Positions 1 to 9,596 of a stretch of DNA of 64,000 nucleotides are shown here, one piece after another. The notes below the pieces were generated by a model that was not told the origin of the DNA, searched no databases, and saw nothing but the letters and a program-made list of their open reading frames with translations. Position numbers and translations under genes: made by a program. The DNA lies in the NCBI RefSeq assembly GCF_000613125.1, contig NZ_HG964497.1, positions 3,893,976 through 3,957,975 on the forward strand. The letters run 5' to 3'. The first letter of the stretch is position 1; each line of letters starts with the position of its first letter. Source of the stretch: Bacillus sp. EB01. Lineage in GTDB: Bacteria > Bacillota > Bacilli > Bacillales > Cytobacillaceae.

Positions 1-42
1 TTTCAATAATATAGTTCATTTAATTCTCCTCCTATAAGTCCA

Positions 43-858
43 TCAACTTAGCAGCAAGTCAGTGCCTTCCTTGTATTCTGGAAAAATCTCGGGGTGAAGG
101 ATATGAGCGATTTGAGCGAGACCGTTCAGTAAAAGGGGAGAGGGGCGGCAAAATAATGGCTCATCAAGGATATAAAGCTGATTGTTTTGCATGGCCTGCA
201 TCTCGTCCCAGCCGGGGCGCTTCTTAATGACCTTTGGATTCACTTTCTTTTTATGTACACCTACCCAAACAACGCCAATGACGTCAGGGTTTCGCTGTTT
301 GACATCGTCCCAATCAGTTTGGACACTAGCTTCATAGTGGTTCTCAAATACATTCCTTCCGCCAGCGAGCCTGCTCATTTCAGTCAGCCAATTCGAGCCG
401 CCAGGAGTGAAGACCGGCTTTGCCCACCATTCCCAGTAAACCGTTTTCGGGACAGTTACTCTCTTACTTAGCAAATCATAGTGTTCCAAAATACGGTTGA
501 ACTTTTCATGCACGCGAGTTGCTTTTTCTAGTGTACCGGTAACCTTTCCGACAAACAAAAGACAATCGCCAACTTCCTTAAGTGTCTTTGGGTTAGGAAC
601 GATTACATATGGCAGGTTATGCTTTTCCAATTCTTCAATATTCCGTTCCATTCCAGGGACAGATAAGGAGGCCAGCACCAAATCGGGATTTAAAGCTGCA
701 GCCATTTGCATATCAATGTTCAAATCAGGCCCTAGCCTTGGAAGGGTACTAACTTCGGCTGGCCAGTCGGAAAAATCATCAACAGCAATCAAGGATGACG
801 ACAACCCTAAATAGGCAACAAGTTCGGTATTGCTAGGACAAAGTGAGATTAGTTTCAA
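43..858 (-). CDS. Cobalamin-binding-type (BtuF/TroA fold) protein without signal peptide
   Basis: 271 residues. The fold is that of the vitamin B12/iron-siderophore binding proteins of ABC importers: an N-terminal SLCPSNTEL segment, LNPDLVLAS, and PGGSNWLTEM before the second lobe. Usual family members start with a lipoprotein or Sec signal; this one starts directly at the mature domain (MKLISLCPSN), so it is probably cytoplasmic or its export is not visible. The TTG start at 858 is chosen because GGGAGGGATG lies just upstream on the minus strand. No permease or ATPase gene is adjacent, so transport is not supported by context. Family call is confident; the ligand is inferred. Confidence 0.8.
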   Translation of the reverse strand: MKLISLCPSNTELVAYLGLSSSLIAVDDFSDWPAEVSTLPRLGPDLNIDMQMAAALNPDLVLASLSVPGMERNIEELEKHNLPYVIVPNPKTLKEVGDCLLFVGKVTGTLEKATRVHEKFNRILEHYDLLSKRVTVPKTVYWEWWAKPVFTPGGSNWLTEMSRLAGGRNVFENHYEASVQTDWDDVKQRNPDVIGVVWVGVHKKKVNPKVIKKRPGWDEMQAMQNNQLYILDEPLFCRPSPLLLNGLAQIAHILHPEIFPEYKEGTDLLLS

Positions 859-961
859 AGAATCATCCCTCCCTAATTTAAAAATACACGTAAAAGACCG
901 TGTGTTTTAATTCTATTTTTGGATACATTAAAAACAGACCAAACTGCTTGAGGTGAAGATT

Positions 962-1450
962 GTGCGAAAAATAACCAGGCGCCACCTTGCATTTAACGTA
1001 TCGATTATACTTTTTCCCTGGCTGACATTGCTGTTTATTGGTAAGCGAAGCTTCAAACGTTACTGGTTTAGCGGCGTATTCATTATTTTTTTTGAACTAT
1101 TAAACCATATTTATGGACACAGGAGAAATTGGTGGAAATTCTATGATGGACGAAAATCGTTTTTTAAGGACGAATTGCCATTTACTGTCGGGCTATATAT
1201 GCCACTTTCAATGTGGATCCTAAAATTTTCGTATGGGAATTTTAAAAAATTTGTGGTGATGAATGTGGTTGCCGACGGGCTTTTTGCTTTCGTTTTTATC
1301 AAAATCCTCAAGAAACTGAAAATCATCGGCCTGAATAAATTAACCCATCTCCAGTTTTTTGTTTACCTGCATTATAAAGCATATCTTTTGTATGGGGTGC
1401 AATATTTGTTTGAAAAACTGAAGGGGAATCGTACAGATTCTTCTTATTAA
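962..1450 (+). CDS. Small multipass membrane protein, unknown function
   Basis: About 162 residues, very rich in Phe, Leu, Ile, Tyr and Lys, with four or so hydrophobic segments (for example LTLLFIGKRSF flanks, GVFIIFFELL, VVADGLFAFVFI). It resembles the widespread uncharacterised Bacillaceae membrane proteins of the CBO0543 type, but I cannot confirm membership. The GTG at 962 is preferred over the GTG at 953 because the ribosome site TGAGGTGA (949-956) sits 5 nt before it and would overlap the earlier start. It is divergent from the B12-binding gene and converges on the acyl-CoA ligase. Confidence 0.65.
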   Translation: MRKITRRHLAFNVSIILFPWLTLLFIGKRSFKRYWFSGVFIIFFELLNHIYGHRRNWWKFYDGRKSFFKDELPFTVGLYMPLSMWILKFSYGNFKKFVVMNVVADGLFAFVFIKILKKLKIIGLNKLTHLQFFVYLHYKAYLLYGVQYLFEKLKGNRTDSSY

Positions 1451-1454
1451 AAGA

Positions 1455-1485
1455 AATACCCCAGCCGAAAAGCGCTGGGGAACAC
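1455..1485. terminator. Bidirectional hairpin terminator
   Basis: CCCCAGC (1459-1465) pairs with GCTGGGG (1474-1480) around an 8-base loop. On the minus strand it is followed by a T-rich tail (TATTTCTTTT), so it mainly ends the acyl-CoA ligase transcript, and it also lies just behind the upstream plus-strand gene. Confidence 0.7.
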
Positions 1486-1499
1486 TTCAGTGAATCTCC

Positions 1500-3092
1500 T
1501 CAATTCACAAAACGGCCTGTTTTGCCATGCTTCTCCCAATACTCGTTCCGTAAATGAACCTTCTGTATTTTACCGGATGCTGTTTTCGGAAGTTCCTCGA
1601 CGAAGGTAATCCCGGTTACTGCCTTGAAATGGGCTAATTTTTCCCGTGAAAAAGCGATAAGTTCTGCATCTGTGACCAGTTGTCCATCCCTGACGACAAC
1701 AAATGCGTGTGGTGTCTCACCCCATTTTTCATGAGGGACGGCAACGACAGCCGCTTCCAGGACTGCAGGGTGCTCATACAACACCCCTTCAACTTCAATC
1801 GAAGAGATATTTTCACCGCCGCTTATGATGATATCCTTTTTTCTGTCGACTATTTCAATATAGCCGTATTCGTCAATGGTCCCCATATCGCCTGTATGGA
1901 GCCAGCCATTGCGAATCGTTTCCATTGTTGCTTCGTTATTTTTCCAATAGCCCAGCATTACACCATGACTTCTTGTAACAATCTCGCCAATCTCCTTGCC
2001 ATTGCGGGCTACATCATCACCATGCTCATTTACGACCCGGACATCGCAGCCTATCATTGGGTAACCGGCTTTAGCCTTAATACGCGTTTTATCATCGGAG
2101 GTTAGGTGGCTATGCTGGGAACGGATTGTCGAAACCAAGCTTAACGGTGTTGATTCCGTCATTCCATAGACCTGGATGAATTCCCAGCCAAGCTCTTTTT
2201 CAACCCGGGTAACGAATGCCGGAGGAGGGGCAGAGCCAGCGATGACCACTCGGACCGGCTGCTCAATTTTCAACTGATGTTTCTCGTTGTATTGCAGCAA
2301 GGAATTCAGGACGGTTGGTGCCATATGTAAAACTGTTACTTTGTGGTCTTGTATGGCATTGAAAATCGATTCTGGTGTTGCATTTTTCAAGCAAATATGG
2401 GTTGAGCCGTTGGCTGTATAATAAAATGGCGATCCCCAGCCGTTAACATGGAACATTGGCAGGACATGTAAGTAAACATCCTCGTCACGGACACGTAAAT
2501 GATGCATCGTGCTCAAAGCATGCAAATAGTTGTTTCGGTGGGTGAGCATGACGCCTTTTGGGTTTCCAGTAGTCCCGCTCGTGTATAACAAGCTGCACAC
2601 ATCGTTTTCATCGAGTTCTTCACGGTCAAAGGTTGTGTTTGGAAAACTTCCGAGCCAGCTATTGTAATCGGTTTCATTTGTTTCAGCGGATTTATAGTGA
2701 ACAATGATGTGTTCGACTGTGGCTAAGCGCTGCTTGATCGGATGAATGAGGTGGTACAAATCCTCATCAACAAGGAGAACCTTTGATTCACTATGATTTA
2801 AAATGAACAAATAATCTTCCGGCTTCAAGCGGATATTGAGTGGAACCATCACTGCGCCAAGCTGGAACACACCATAAAAGCCTTCAAGCATCTCAACGGT
2901 GTTCGGCGCGAGGTAGGCAACCCTGTTTTCCTTTTTGACACCTAGCGACCTTAATCCATGTGACAGCTGATTGACCCTGCCAAGCAGTTCCTTGTATGTA
3001 AACACCCGATCATCACAAAACACAGCTTGTTTGTCACCATATAAATTCGCCGCCCGATCTAAAAATTCATTCAAAACTAAAGGTACATTCAT
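1500..3092 (-). CDS. Long-chain/medium-chain acyl-CoA ligase (AMP-forming)
   Basis: 530 residues, the normal length for the ANL adenylating superfamily. Seen in order: the ATP-binding P-loop TSGTTGNPKG (171-180), the YGMTES motif (about 308), the TGD motif near 398, KDIISGG-type hinge region near 425, and the C-terminal PKTASGKIQK with the catalytic lysine. It activates a carboxylic acid to its CoA thioester in the cytoplasm. Strong AAAGGAGG ribosome site in front of the ATG at 3092. It stands alone between a small membrane gene and alr, so the chain length of the substrate cannot be told; membership in the FadD-like group is clear. Confidence 0.9.
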   Translation of the reverse strand: MNVPLVLNEFLDRAANLYGDKQAVFCDDRVFTYKELLGRVNQLSHGLRSLGVKKENRVAYLAPNTVEMLEGFYGVFQLGAVMVPLNIRLKPEDYLFILNHSESKVLLVDEDLYHLIHPIKQRLATVEHIIVHYKSAETNETDYNSWLGSFPNTTFDREELDENDVCSLLYTSGTTGNPKGVMLTHRNNYLHALSTMHHLRVRDEDVYLHVLPMFHVNGWGSPFYYTANGSTHICLKNATPESIFNAIQDHKVTVLHMAPTVLNSLLQYNEKHQLKIEQPVRVVIAGSAPPPAFVTRVEKELGWEFIQVYGMTESTPLSLVSTIRSQHSHLTSDDKTRIKAKAGYPMIGCDVRVVNEHGDDVARNGKEIGEIVTRSHGVMLGYWKNNEATMETIRNGWLHTGDMGTIDEYGYIEIVDRKKDIIISGGENISSIEVEGVLYEHPAVLEAAVVAVPHEKWGETPHAFVVVRDGQLVTDAELIAFSREKLAHFKAVTGITFVEELPKTASGKIQKVHLRNEYWEKHGKTGRFVN

Positions 3093-3610
3093 CCCATTGC
3101 CTCCTTTTTAATTTGAATTTTCTGACAGACCAATTTTAACATATTCTTATAAAAATGAGCAGTAAGATGGTGGAAGAAAGGAATTTCAATCATTTTATAG
3201 AATAGAAAACTATCAATATTTTGAATTCCATTATTGGAATTAGATGCGGAGTTATTTTTATAGCAATGACTATAAAAGCCATAGCAAATACTAACTACTT
3301 TTGTAACTAGAATATAGTAGGGGCCTGGCCCAGGTGAACTTCGTAATAGTATTGACTAATAAGACGGCTAGTGAAAAGAGAATATTTAAATAGTAATTAC
3401 TATTCAATACCGTAGTAGTAACTGACTAGATTCCTCTTGATAAGGTAGTGAGGGTCAGACCCGGGCCATATGGTATATAGTCATAACTATCAAAATCGGA
3501 CTAGGAAGGGTAACCATTTTTACCCTAGCTATGTTTATTCCAATAAGATTTATTATGCCGCCGCTACGCAAAGTCGGTCAGTAAGGATGATTATGAAATT
3601 TCAAAATTAA
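3093..3610. other. Gene-free intergenic stretch
   Basis: AT-rich, no open frame with a ribosome site on either strand. It contains a few short palindromes (GGGCCTGGCCC near 3321, AGGGTAA..TTACCCT near 3508-3526, and GGGTCAGACCCGGGCC near 3451) but nothing I can name. It must hold the promoter of the acyl-CoA ligase. Confidence 0.6.
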
Positions 3611-3636
3611 AAACCCCGCCAAAGCAGTAGCGGGGA
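3608..3636 (-). terminator. Rho-independent terminator of alr
   Basis: CCCCGC (3614-3619) pairs with GCGGGG (3630-3635); on the minus strand the stem is followed by TTTTTAATTTT. It begins 5 nt past the alr stop codon. Confidence 0.85.
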
Positions 3637-3640
3637 TTTT

Positions 3641-4828
3641 CTATACATATTCGAGTAAAGAGGAACCAAGCGAGCCCTTGGACGAGTTTCTACTCGATTC
3701 TAGATAAACTCTCGGCACCCGCTTGCCAACCAGGCAAACAACCTCATAATTTATTGTACTCATTAGGCGGGCGATTTCGTCAATTTCTTGAAATGCATTG
3801 CCGTTTTGGCCAAAAATGACTGCCTCATCGTCAAATTGACATGAGGGGATATCAGTTACGTCAATCATGGTCTGATCCATGCAAACCCGGCCTACAATTG
3901 GAGCCTTTTGTCCCTTAACAAGGAATTGGCCGCGGTTTGAGAGCAGCCTTGAAAGGCCGTCAGCATACCCGATCGGCAGGGTGGCAATGACGCTTTCCTT
4001 CGGTGGTAAAAATGTACACCCATAGCTGATCGGCTGGTTGGCAGGGACAATTTTAAGAGAGGCGATTTTCGTTTTCAGCGTCATAGCCTGTTTTAGCGTT
4101 ACAATACGCTTTTTCAATGATGCATCTGGATACAAACCATACAATCCAATGCCGACGCGGACCATATCAAGATGCATGGAAGGGAAAGACATTGTTGCGG
4201 CAGTGTTGCAGCAATGCTTGAAAGGAATGTCGATTTTGTGCTTTTCCAAAAATGAAACCACCATTTGGAATTGTGAAAACTGTTTAGCCGTATAAGAAGG
4301 GTCTTCGCTGTCCGCATTTGCGAAATGGGTGAAGATTCCCTTTAAGAGTACATTGTCTCCAGACTCGCACATTTTTGCCAACGCCAAGGCTTCCTCTTTC
4401 GTTTGGACACCAATTCTGGTCATTCCAGTGTCGATTTTTAGATGAACCGCAACACTTCTTTTCATTTCCCTCGATTGATTGATAATTTCTTGTAGGGTTT
4501 CCTCTGAAAAAACCGTCAGCTCTATATTTGCCAAAATAGCTTTTTTCACAGAGCGGGCAGGGGTATGCCCTAATACGAGGATGGGCTCATTTATACCAGC
4601 TTGTCTAAGTTCAAGCGCCTCATCAAGAAGGGCGACTGCCAGATATTCCGCACCAGCCAGCAATGCCGCCTTTGCGACTCGGACAGAACCGTGGCCGTAC
4701 CCATCAGCTTTTACGACCGCCATTAACTTCACGTTTTCCCCAATGTGCTTTTTAAATTGTTCTGTATTGTATGTTATGGCCTCTAATGAAATTTCTGCCC
4801 ATGTATCCCGATAGCTCTGCTGAATCAC
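3641..4828 (-). CDS. alr: Alanine racemase
   Basis: 395 residues. Interconverts L- and D-alanine with pyridoxal phosphate. The PLP lysine lies in AVVKADGYGHG (Lys40) of the N-terminal TIM barrel, and the catalytic tyrosine is in ISYGCTF in the C-terminal beta domain; VGRVCMDQTMIDV is also typical. The GTG start at 4828 follows a G-rich ribosome site. It lies downstream of ald in the same orientation with a hairpin between them. Next to alanine dehydrogenase, AdeR and a permease, a catabolic role (feeding D-alanine to Ald) is at least as likely as a pure cell-wall role; a second alr elsewhere would settle that. Confidence 0.95.
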   Translation of the reverse strand: MIQQSYRDTWAEISLEAITYNTEQFKKHIGENVKLMAVVKADGYGHGSVRVAKAALLAGAEYLAVALLDEALELRQAGINEPILVLGHTPARSVKKAILANIELTVFSEETLQEIINQSREMKRSVAVHLKIDTGMTRIGVQTKEEALALAKMCESGDNVLLKGIFTHFANADSEDPSYTAKQFSQFQMVVSFLEKHKIDIPFKHCCNTAATMSFPSMHLDMVRVGIGLYGLYPDASLKKRIVTLKQAMTLKTKIASLKIVPANQPISYGCTFLPPKESVIATLPIGYADGLSRLLSNRGQFLVKGQKAPIVGRVCMDQTMIDVTDIPSCQFDDEAVIFGQNGNAFQEIDEIARLMSTINYEVVCLVGKRVPRVYLESSRNSSKGSLGSSLLEYV

Positions 4829-4860
4829 GCTGATCCCCCCAGTTCAACTTAGATGGGAAA

Positions 4861-4886
4861 TCCCTCAAGAAAAATACCTTGAGGGA
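4861..4886 (-). terminator. Hairpin between ald and alr (weak terminator/attenuator)
   Basis: A 9-bp stem, TCCCTCAAG (4861-4869) with CTTGAGGGA (4878-4886), 14 nt behind the ald stop. The minus-strand tail is only ATTTCCC, so partial termination with read-through into alr is likely. Confidence 0.55.
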
Positions 4887-4900
4887 TGTATTAGCTATTA

Positions 4901-6031
4901 TTATCTTGCAACTGCAATTTTGCCAAAAGCATCGTCTACGGATACATAGTTATATTGCAGGTCGCGTGCAACTGCTTCGTACGTTACTTCACCGTTAGCC
5001 ACGTTGACTCCGAGCTTCAGTGCCGGATTTTCAGAGATGGCTTTTTCAATGCCTTTGTTGGCAATTTGAAGCGCATAAGGAACCGTTACATTTGTCAAAG
5101 CCATGGTAGACGTTCTTGGTACGGCACCAGGCATATTCGCAACAGAGTAATGAACAACTCCGTGCTTGATGTAAGTAGGGTTGTCATGAGTTGTTACATG
5201 ATCAATCGTTTCAACGCTTCCACCTTGGTCAATGGCTACGTCCACAATGACCGAACCTGGCTTCATGGATTTGACCATTTCTTCTGTTACGAGCTTTGGT
5301 GCCTTTGCACCTGGAATCAGGACAGCACCGATGACAAGATCTGCTTCCTTTACAGCCTGGGCGATGTTGTAAGGATTGGACATCAATGTCTTGATGTTGT
5401 TTCCGAAAATATCATCCAAATAGCGGAGACGGTCAGCGCTCAAGTCTATGATGGTAACCTCTGCGCCGAGGCCAATTGCCATTTTGGCTGCATTTGTGCC
5501 GACGATCCCACCGCCGACGATTGTAACTTTGCCTCGGCTTACCCCAGGTACTCCCGAGAGAAGGATGCCTTGTCCGCCATTGACTTTTTGTAAATACTGA
5601 GCGCCGATTTGCGCAGACATCCGTCCAGCTACCTCACTCATTGGCGTAAGAAGTGGGAGCGTGCGATTTACGGAAACCGTTTCATACGCGATAGCCGTTA
5701 CGCCGGCCTCTTTAAGTGCCTTGGCAAGGAATGGCTCAGCAGCAAGGTGAAGGTAGGTAAACAGGATTAATCCCTTACCGAAGTAGTTGTATTCACTTTC
5801 AAGTGGTTCCTTAACTTTCATAACCATTTCAGCCTGCCATACCTTTTCAGCTGTTTCAATTATTTCTGCACCGGCCTGGATATAATCTTCATCCGTAAAG
5901 CCGCTTCCAACGCCGGCCTCTTTTTCAATCAGCACCTTGTGGCCTGCTTGGACAAGTGTAAGAACCCCTGCTGGAGTGAGGGCTACACGGTTTTCGTTGT
6001 TTTTAATTTCTTTCGGTACACCAATAATCAT
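4901..6031 (-). CDS. ald: Alanine dehydrogenase
   Basis: 376 residues. NAD-dependent oxidative deamination of L-alanine to pyruvate and ammonium. The N-terminus [16 protein letters not shown] is the family signature, and a Rossmann segment [15 protein letters not shown] lies near residue 170. ATG start at 6031 with AAGGAGG about 8 nt before it. In Bacillus subtilis ald is activated by AdeR, and the adeR homologue lies directly upstream here. A cre-like site is about 90 nt in front of the gene, which suggests catabolite control. Likely used for growth on alanine and during sporulation. Confidence 0.97.
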   Translation of the reverse strand: MIIGVPKEIKNNENRVALTPAGVLTLVQAGHKVLIEKEAGVGSGFTDEDYIQAGAEIIETAEKVWQAEMVMKVKEPLESEYNYFGKGLILFTYLHLAAEPFLAKALKEAGVTAIAYETVSVNRTLPLLTPMSEVAGRMSAQIGAQYLQKVNGGQGILLSGVPGVSRGKVTIVGGGIVGTNAAKMAIGLGAEVTIIDLSADRLRYLDDIFGNNIKTLMSNPYNIAQAVKEADLVIGAVLIPGAKAPKLVTEEMVKSMKPGSVIVDVAIDQGGSVETIDHVTTHDNPTYIKHGVVHYSVANMPGAVPRTSTMALTNVTVPYALQIANKGIEKAISENPALKLGVNVANGEVTYEAVARDLQYNYVSVDDAFGKIAVAR

Positions 6032-6121
6032 TCGGAAATCCTCCTTGAAAAATGGGTTTGTGTTTCTTTATCCTTAGAATAATCCATGGAAAAGGAAATT
6101 TACATTGTTCAAAGAAGAGAA

Positions 6122-6135
6122 AGTAAGCGCTTTCT
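6122..6135. promoter_or_regulatory. Candidate CcpA (cre) site upstream of ald
   Basis: AGTAAGCGCTTTCT matches 12 of 14 positions of the consensus TGWAARCGYTWWCA. It lies 91 nt upstream of the ald start codon. Prediction only. Confidence 0.5.
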
Positions 6136-6178
6136 TTTGTGTGGATTTCACAAATCGTTCAGTAATTCACAAATAAAC

Positions 6179-6335
6179 AAAAGCGCAAGCGCCTTGGTCA
6201 TCGCCGTACAAACTGGAAGGACTTTGACTGAGATAAAGGAATCACGAAGAGCGTAAGCGATTCGATGATGACTTATCGTAGGGAGGAGGCTTGAAGTTTG
6301 CTAGGCGATAGGTGCTGGAGCTAGATGTAGACACA
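6179..6335. repeat. Bacillaceae intergenic repeat element
   Basis: A block beginning AAAGCGCAAGCGCCTTGGTC and containing GACTGAGATAAAGGAATCAC, GCGATTCGATGATGACTTAT and GCTAGGCGATAGGTGCTGGA. I recall near-identical blocks scattered between genes in many Bacillaceae genomes. It has short internal inverted repeats (GCGCAAGCGC) and no convincing reading frame. Function unknown; it could be a non-autonomous mobile element or an RNA. Confidence 0.6.
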
Positions 6336-6396
6336 CTTTATATAAAAGTTATCCACAGTCGCGAAATTTATAACTTCCTGATAAACGACGAGAAAG

Positions 6397-7632
6397 TCAG
6401 TGATTGAATTTTTCCAGCTTAATATCAACAAATAAACTCACCTTCTGATTTGGGTCTTTCAAATTAATGTCTCCTATTTCAGAAATTCGCTTTAAGCGGT
6501 AATTCAGCGTGTTGATATGGACATTGAGGGCCTTGGCCGTATCCTGTATATTGCAATCTTTATTCAGATACGTCTCCAAGGTTTCAATCAGGTCGGTATG
6601 GTTCTTTCTGTCATAGTCTTGCAATTGTTTAAGAGCAGAGTTCCCAAGCTCTCCCTTTGTTGATTTTTCCAAAAGGATGTCTAGGTGTTTAAAAATTCCC
6701 AAGCTTTGATAGCTGTATATTTCCCTAGTTTCGGCCGGAAATTTTCGTTTAATAGCTAAAACCTTTTGTGCCTCTACATACGCCTTTTCGATGTGTAAAA
6801 AATCGCTGTATATACCGCTAAATCCTTGTACGAGTGAGGGAACATCATATCTGTCCATCATCTTGTAAATAAACTGCTCACTGAAAATAGTCAATGTTTC
6901 AACCGGATTTACATTACGGTCAAGAGAAATGAGCATCACCAATTGCTGCTGGTCAAAGGTATAAAGGAGAACGGCTGGTTTTTGAATCGTCCGCAATTGA
7001 TACGAAACCTGCTTTTCAGTTTCATTTTTTATGTCACTTAAAAAATTAAACACCATAATCGAATAGGAAGGAGGGGGTGTAATTTTTAGCGACTGGAATT
7101 GCAGGTGGATTTCCTCGTTTGAATGGTAATGGCCTGTTAGCAGCTTCCAAAAAAATTCGTGAGATTGTTCGTCCGTTTTGTGTTTTCGTGCATGAACTTG
7201 AATTAATTTATTTTTTGTCGCTTCAGCTGCCCGTTTGAGCAGACCCATTCCTTCTTCGCCAAGCGTTTTTTCAACCTCTAGTGCCCAAATAAACCCCAGC
7301 AGCTCATCATTTTTCCAAACCGAAATAGCAACCCTGTCGCCAAGTCCAATTTCACTAACGGTTTTTATCCGTACTGGTTCCCTGGTTTTCAAAAGCTGTG
7401 GAATCACACCATTTTTCCACAATGAATTGATGACCTTTTCTGGAACTCGGCGGCCCATTATCGTTGCAACCCGGGCAGGGTCTGTTCTGTCATCATGAGT
7501 ACTATAGGCAAGCAGACGGTGGTTTGCGTCCTCGATTGTAATCGGGCAGTGCAGAACTTCACTAATCCTATCCGCTATTTCATCAAGACTATCAAAACTT
7601 TCGGTAAAAGGATCTTGTTTACTTGCAGCCAT
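6397..7632 (-). CDS. adeR: PucR-type transcriptional activator of alanine dehydrogenase
   Basis: 411 residues. N-terminal sensor region (about 1-170, GAF-like), a GGDEF-like central part, and a C-terminal PucR helix-turn-helix (DTAKALNVHINTLNYRLKRI, about 366-385). Known family member AdeR activates ald in B. subtilis and sits beside it, as here. The gene is on the minus strand, upstream of ald, separated by a repeat element and the ald promoter region. ATG at 7632 preceded by AAAGGTG. The symbol rests on synteny plus domain structure. Confidence 0.85.
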   Translation of the reverse strand: MAASKQDPFTESFDSLDEIADRISEVLHCPITIEDANHRLLAYSTHDDRTDPARVATIMGRRVPEKVINSLWKNGVIPQLLKTREPVRIKTVSEIGLGDRVAISVWKNDELLGFIWALEVEKTLGEEGMGLLKRAAEATKNKLIQVHARKHKTDEQSHEFFWKLLTGHYHSNEEIHLQFQSLKITPPPSYSIMVFNFLSDIKNETEKQVSYQLRTIQKPAVLLYTFDQQQLVMLISLDRNVNPVETLTIFSEQFIYKMMDRYDVPSLVQGFSGIYSDFLHIEKAYVEAQKVLAIKRKFPAETREIYSYQSLGIFKHLDILLEKSTKGELGNSALKQLQDYDRKNHTDLIETLETYLNKDCNIQDTAKALNVHINTLNYRLKRISEIGDINLKDPNQKVSLFVDIKLEKFNH

Positions 7633-7788
7633 ACGTTACACCTTTTTCTATGATATGATTTTTATATAGTGTTTATCGTAATTACACAATACACAAAGAG
7701 TCGATTTGTGTATATACCACAAATGTGATTTTGTCTTAAAATTATGAGAATTGTCAACAATTTGACACTTTTAAGAATAAAATGGTAA

Positions 7789-7802
7789 TGTAAGCGCTAT
7801 CA
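7789..7802. promoter_or_regulatory. Candidate CcpA (cre) site upstream of the permease
   Basis: TGTAAGCGCTATCA fits the cre consensus. It overlaps the -10 region of a possible promoter (TTGACA at 7762, TAATGT at 7786) and lies just before a TATAAT at 7811. Binding here would repress the permease gene. Prediction only. Confidence 0.55.
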
Positions 7803-7917
7803 AAAAATTGTATAATAAATTTCAACTGCTAGGTTTACTAGAATAATAGTTTGGGTTAAATGTATGTAGTTGGGAACAAGTGGGGGACAGGGAAAATTAA
7901 AACGTGGGGGTAGATGT

Positions 7918-9339
7918 ATGCAGAAAACTAAGCAACCAAATCAGCTTCAAAGAGGGCTGGAAGAACGGCACATTACGCTTATGTCACTTGGTGCAGCAAT
8001 CGGGGTTGGCCTTTTCCTCGGTTCGGCTTCGGCTATCAAGCTCGCCGGACCTGGCATTATTATTGCTTATGCGTTTGCCGGTATGATCATTTTCTTTATC
8101 ATGCGGGCGCTAGGGGAAATGGCAATTGAAAAACCGGTGGCCGGATCATTCAGCCAATATGCGCGAGATTATTTAGGTCAATTACCAGGTTTTTTGACTG
8201 GCTGGAACTATTGGCTGCTATGGATTGTTACGTGTATGGCAGAGATAACCGCGGCAGGAATTTACATGGAGTACTGGTTTCCTGATGTCCCTCGTTGGAT
8301 TTGGGCGCTTCTTGCACTGGGAATCATGGTCGCTGTAAACTTTTTGGCAGTTAAGGCCTTTGGAGAACTTGAATTTTGGTTTGCGGCTATTAAGATCGTG
8401 ACAATTATTTTTATGATTGTTAGTGGACTTGGCATCATCATTTTCGGAATTGGAAACGGAGGCATTGCAACAGGTATCAGTAATCTTTGGGAAAATGGCG
8501 GTTTATTTCCAAACGGTCTGACTGGTGTTCTCCTTTCCCTTCAAATGGTTATGTTTGCGTTTCTAGGAGTTGAAATGATTGGCATTACCGCTGGGGAAGT
8601 CAAAAATCCGAAGAAAACATTAAGAAGGGCAATCGACACAGTCTTTTGGCGAATTCTCCTGTTTTATGTCGGGACCATGATTGTCATGATGTCGATTTAC
8701 CCATGGCAGGAAATCGGTGTAAAAGGCAGCCCGTTCGTATTGGTGTTTGACCAGCTGGGCATTCCGGCAGCCGCGGGAATTATAAATTTTGTCGTTTTGA
8801 CCGCAGCGCTATCTTCCTGTAACGGGGGAATATTCAGTACAGCAAGGATGCTTTTCAACCTCGCAGAAAACGGCGATGCACCAAAGAAACTTGGGATGGT
8901 GAATAAAAATGGCGTTCCAAGCAAAGCAGTTATGCTTACAGGGAGCGTGTTATTGTTCGGTGTTGTCCTAAATTATTTGGTGCCGGAAAAAATCTTTATA
9001 TGGTTAACTGCTGTTTCTACCTTTGGTGCAATCTGGACATGGTCTATGATCCTGCTATCACAAATCAAGTACCGTAGAACTTTGTCTAAGAAGCATGCTT
9101 CATCACTTACATATAAAATGCCGCTATTCCCGTTCACTTCCTACTTTTCGCTCGCTTTCCTGGCAATGGTAATTGGAATGATGGCATATTCGCCAGATAC
9201 AAGAATAGCGGTTATTGTCGGACCGTTATTCCTGGCAACCTTAGTAGCCTTCTATTATGGCAAGGGCTATCATAAGAAAAATCAGATAGCTAATCAACAA
9301 TCCACAGTAGATTTAGAAAGACCTATAAAAGAAGCTTAA
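7918..9339 (+). CDS. Amino acid permease (APC superfamily, AAT family)
   Basis: 473 residues with about 12 membrane segments. The first helix carries the substrate-binding GAAIGVGLFLGSA motif, and the E-rich loop GELEFWFAAIKI is typical of the AAT family (ProY, AapA, AlaP relatives). It imports amino acids by proton symport. The ATG at 7918 is chosen over an in-frame TTG at 7870 because GTGGGGGT lies 7 nt before it. It is divergent from adeR next to ald and alr, so alanine or D-alanine is a reasonable guess for the substrate; the sequence alone does not prove it. Confidence 0.88.
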   Translation: MQKTKQPNQLQRGLEERHITLMSLGAAIGVGLFLGSASAIKLAGPGIIIAYAFAGMIIFFIMRALGEMAIEKPVAGSFSQYARDYLGQLPGFLTGWNYWLLWIVTCMAEITAAGIYMEYWFPDVPRWIWALLALGIMVAVNFLAVKAFGELEFWFAAIKIVTIIFMIVSGLGIIIFGIGNGGIATGISNLWENGGLFPNGLTGVLLSLQMVMFAFLGVEMIGITAGEVKNPKKTLRRAIDTVFWRILLFYVGTMIVMMSIYPWQEIGVKGSPFVLVFDQLGIPAAAGIINFVVLTAALSSCNGGIFSTARMLFNLAENGDAPKKLGMVNKNGVPSKAVMLTGSVLLFGVVLNYLVPEKIFIWLTAVSTFGAIWTWSMILLSQIKYRRTLSKKHASSLTYKMPLFPFTSYFSLAFLAMVIGMMAYSPDTRIAVIVGPLFLATLVAFYYGKGYHKKNQIANQQSTVDLERPIKEA

Positions 9340-9346
9340 ATGTAGA

Positions 9347-9382
9347 CAGGTTCCTTACCCTATGGGAGGAACCTGTTTTTTT
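9347..9382 (+). terminator. Rho-independent terminator of the permease
   Basis: CAGGTTCC (9347-9354) and GGAACCTG (9368-9375) form the stem, followed by seven T. Confidence 0.93.
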
Positions 9383-9596
9383 GCTGCGGAAGTCAAAGTT
9401 ATGAAGGTGGCTTAGAGACGACGGTGTATTATGAGTGGCGGTTTGATACCACGACTAAAGGAATTCATCGGGAAGGGAAGTCTTTAAATAGCTAATGAGT
9501 AATTTTTATAGAGGTGACCAGCGCGCTCCTTAAGCAAAAATGCAAAAGCTTAAATACATATGCTGTACTAAACAAAAACGGATTTGAAGATATCAA
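9383..9596 (+). other. Intergenic stretch with possible gene remnants
   Basis: Two short open stretches without a start or ribosome site read GGLETTVYYEWRFDTTTKGI.. (ending near 9495) and KSLNTYAVLNKNGFEDIK (ending 9599). They look like coding leftovers from C-termini of lost genes, but they are too short to assign. Confidence 0.3.

Noticed and set aside
4955..5593. 212-codon plus-strand frame opposite ald
   Set aside because: Antisense shadow of a conserved gene, Cys/Arg-rich with no motif.
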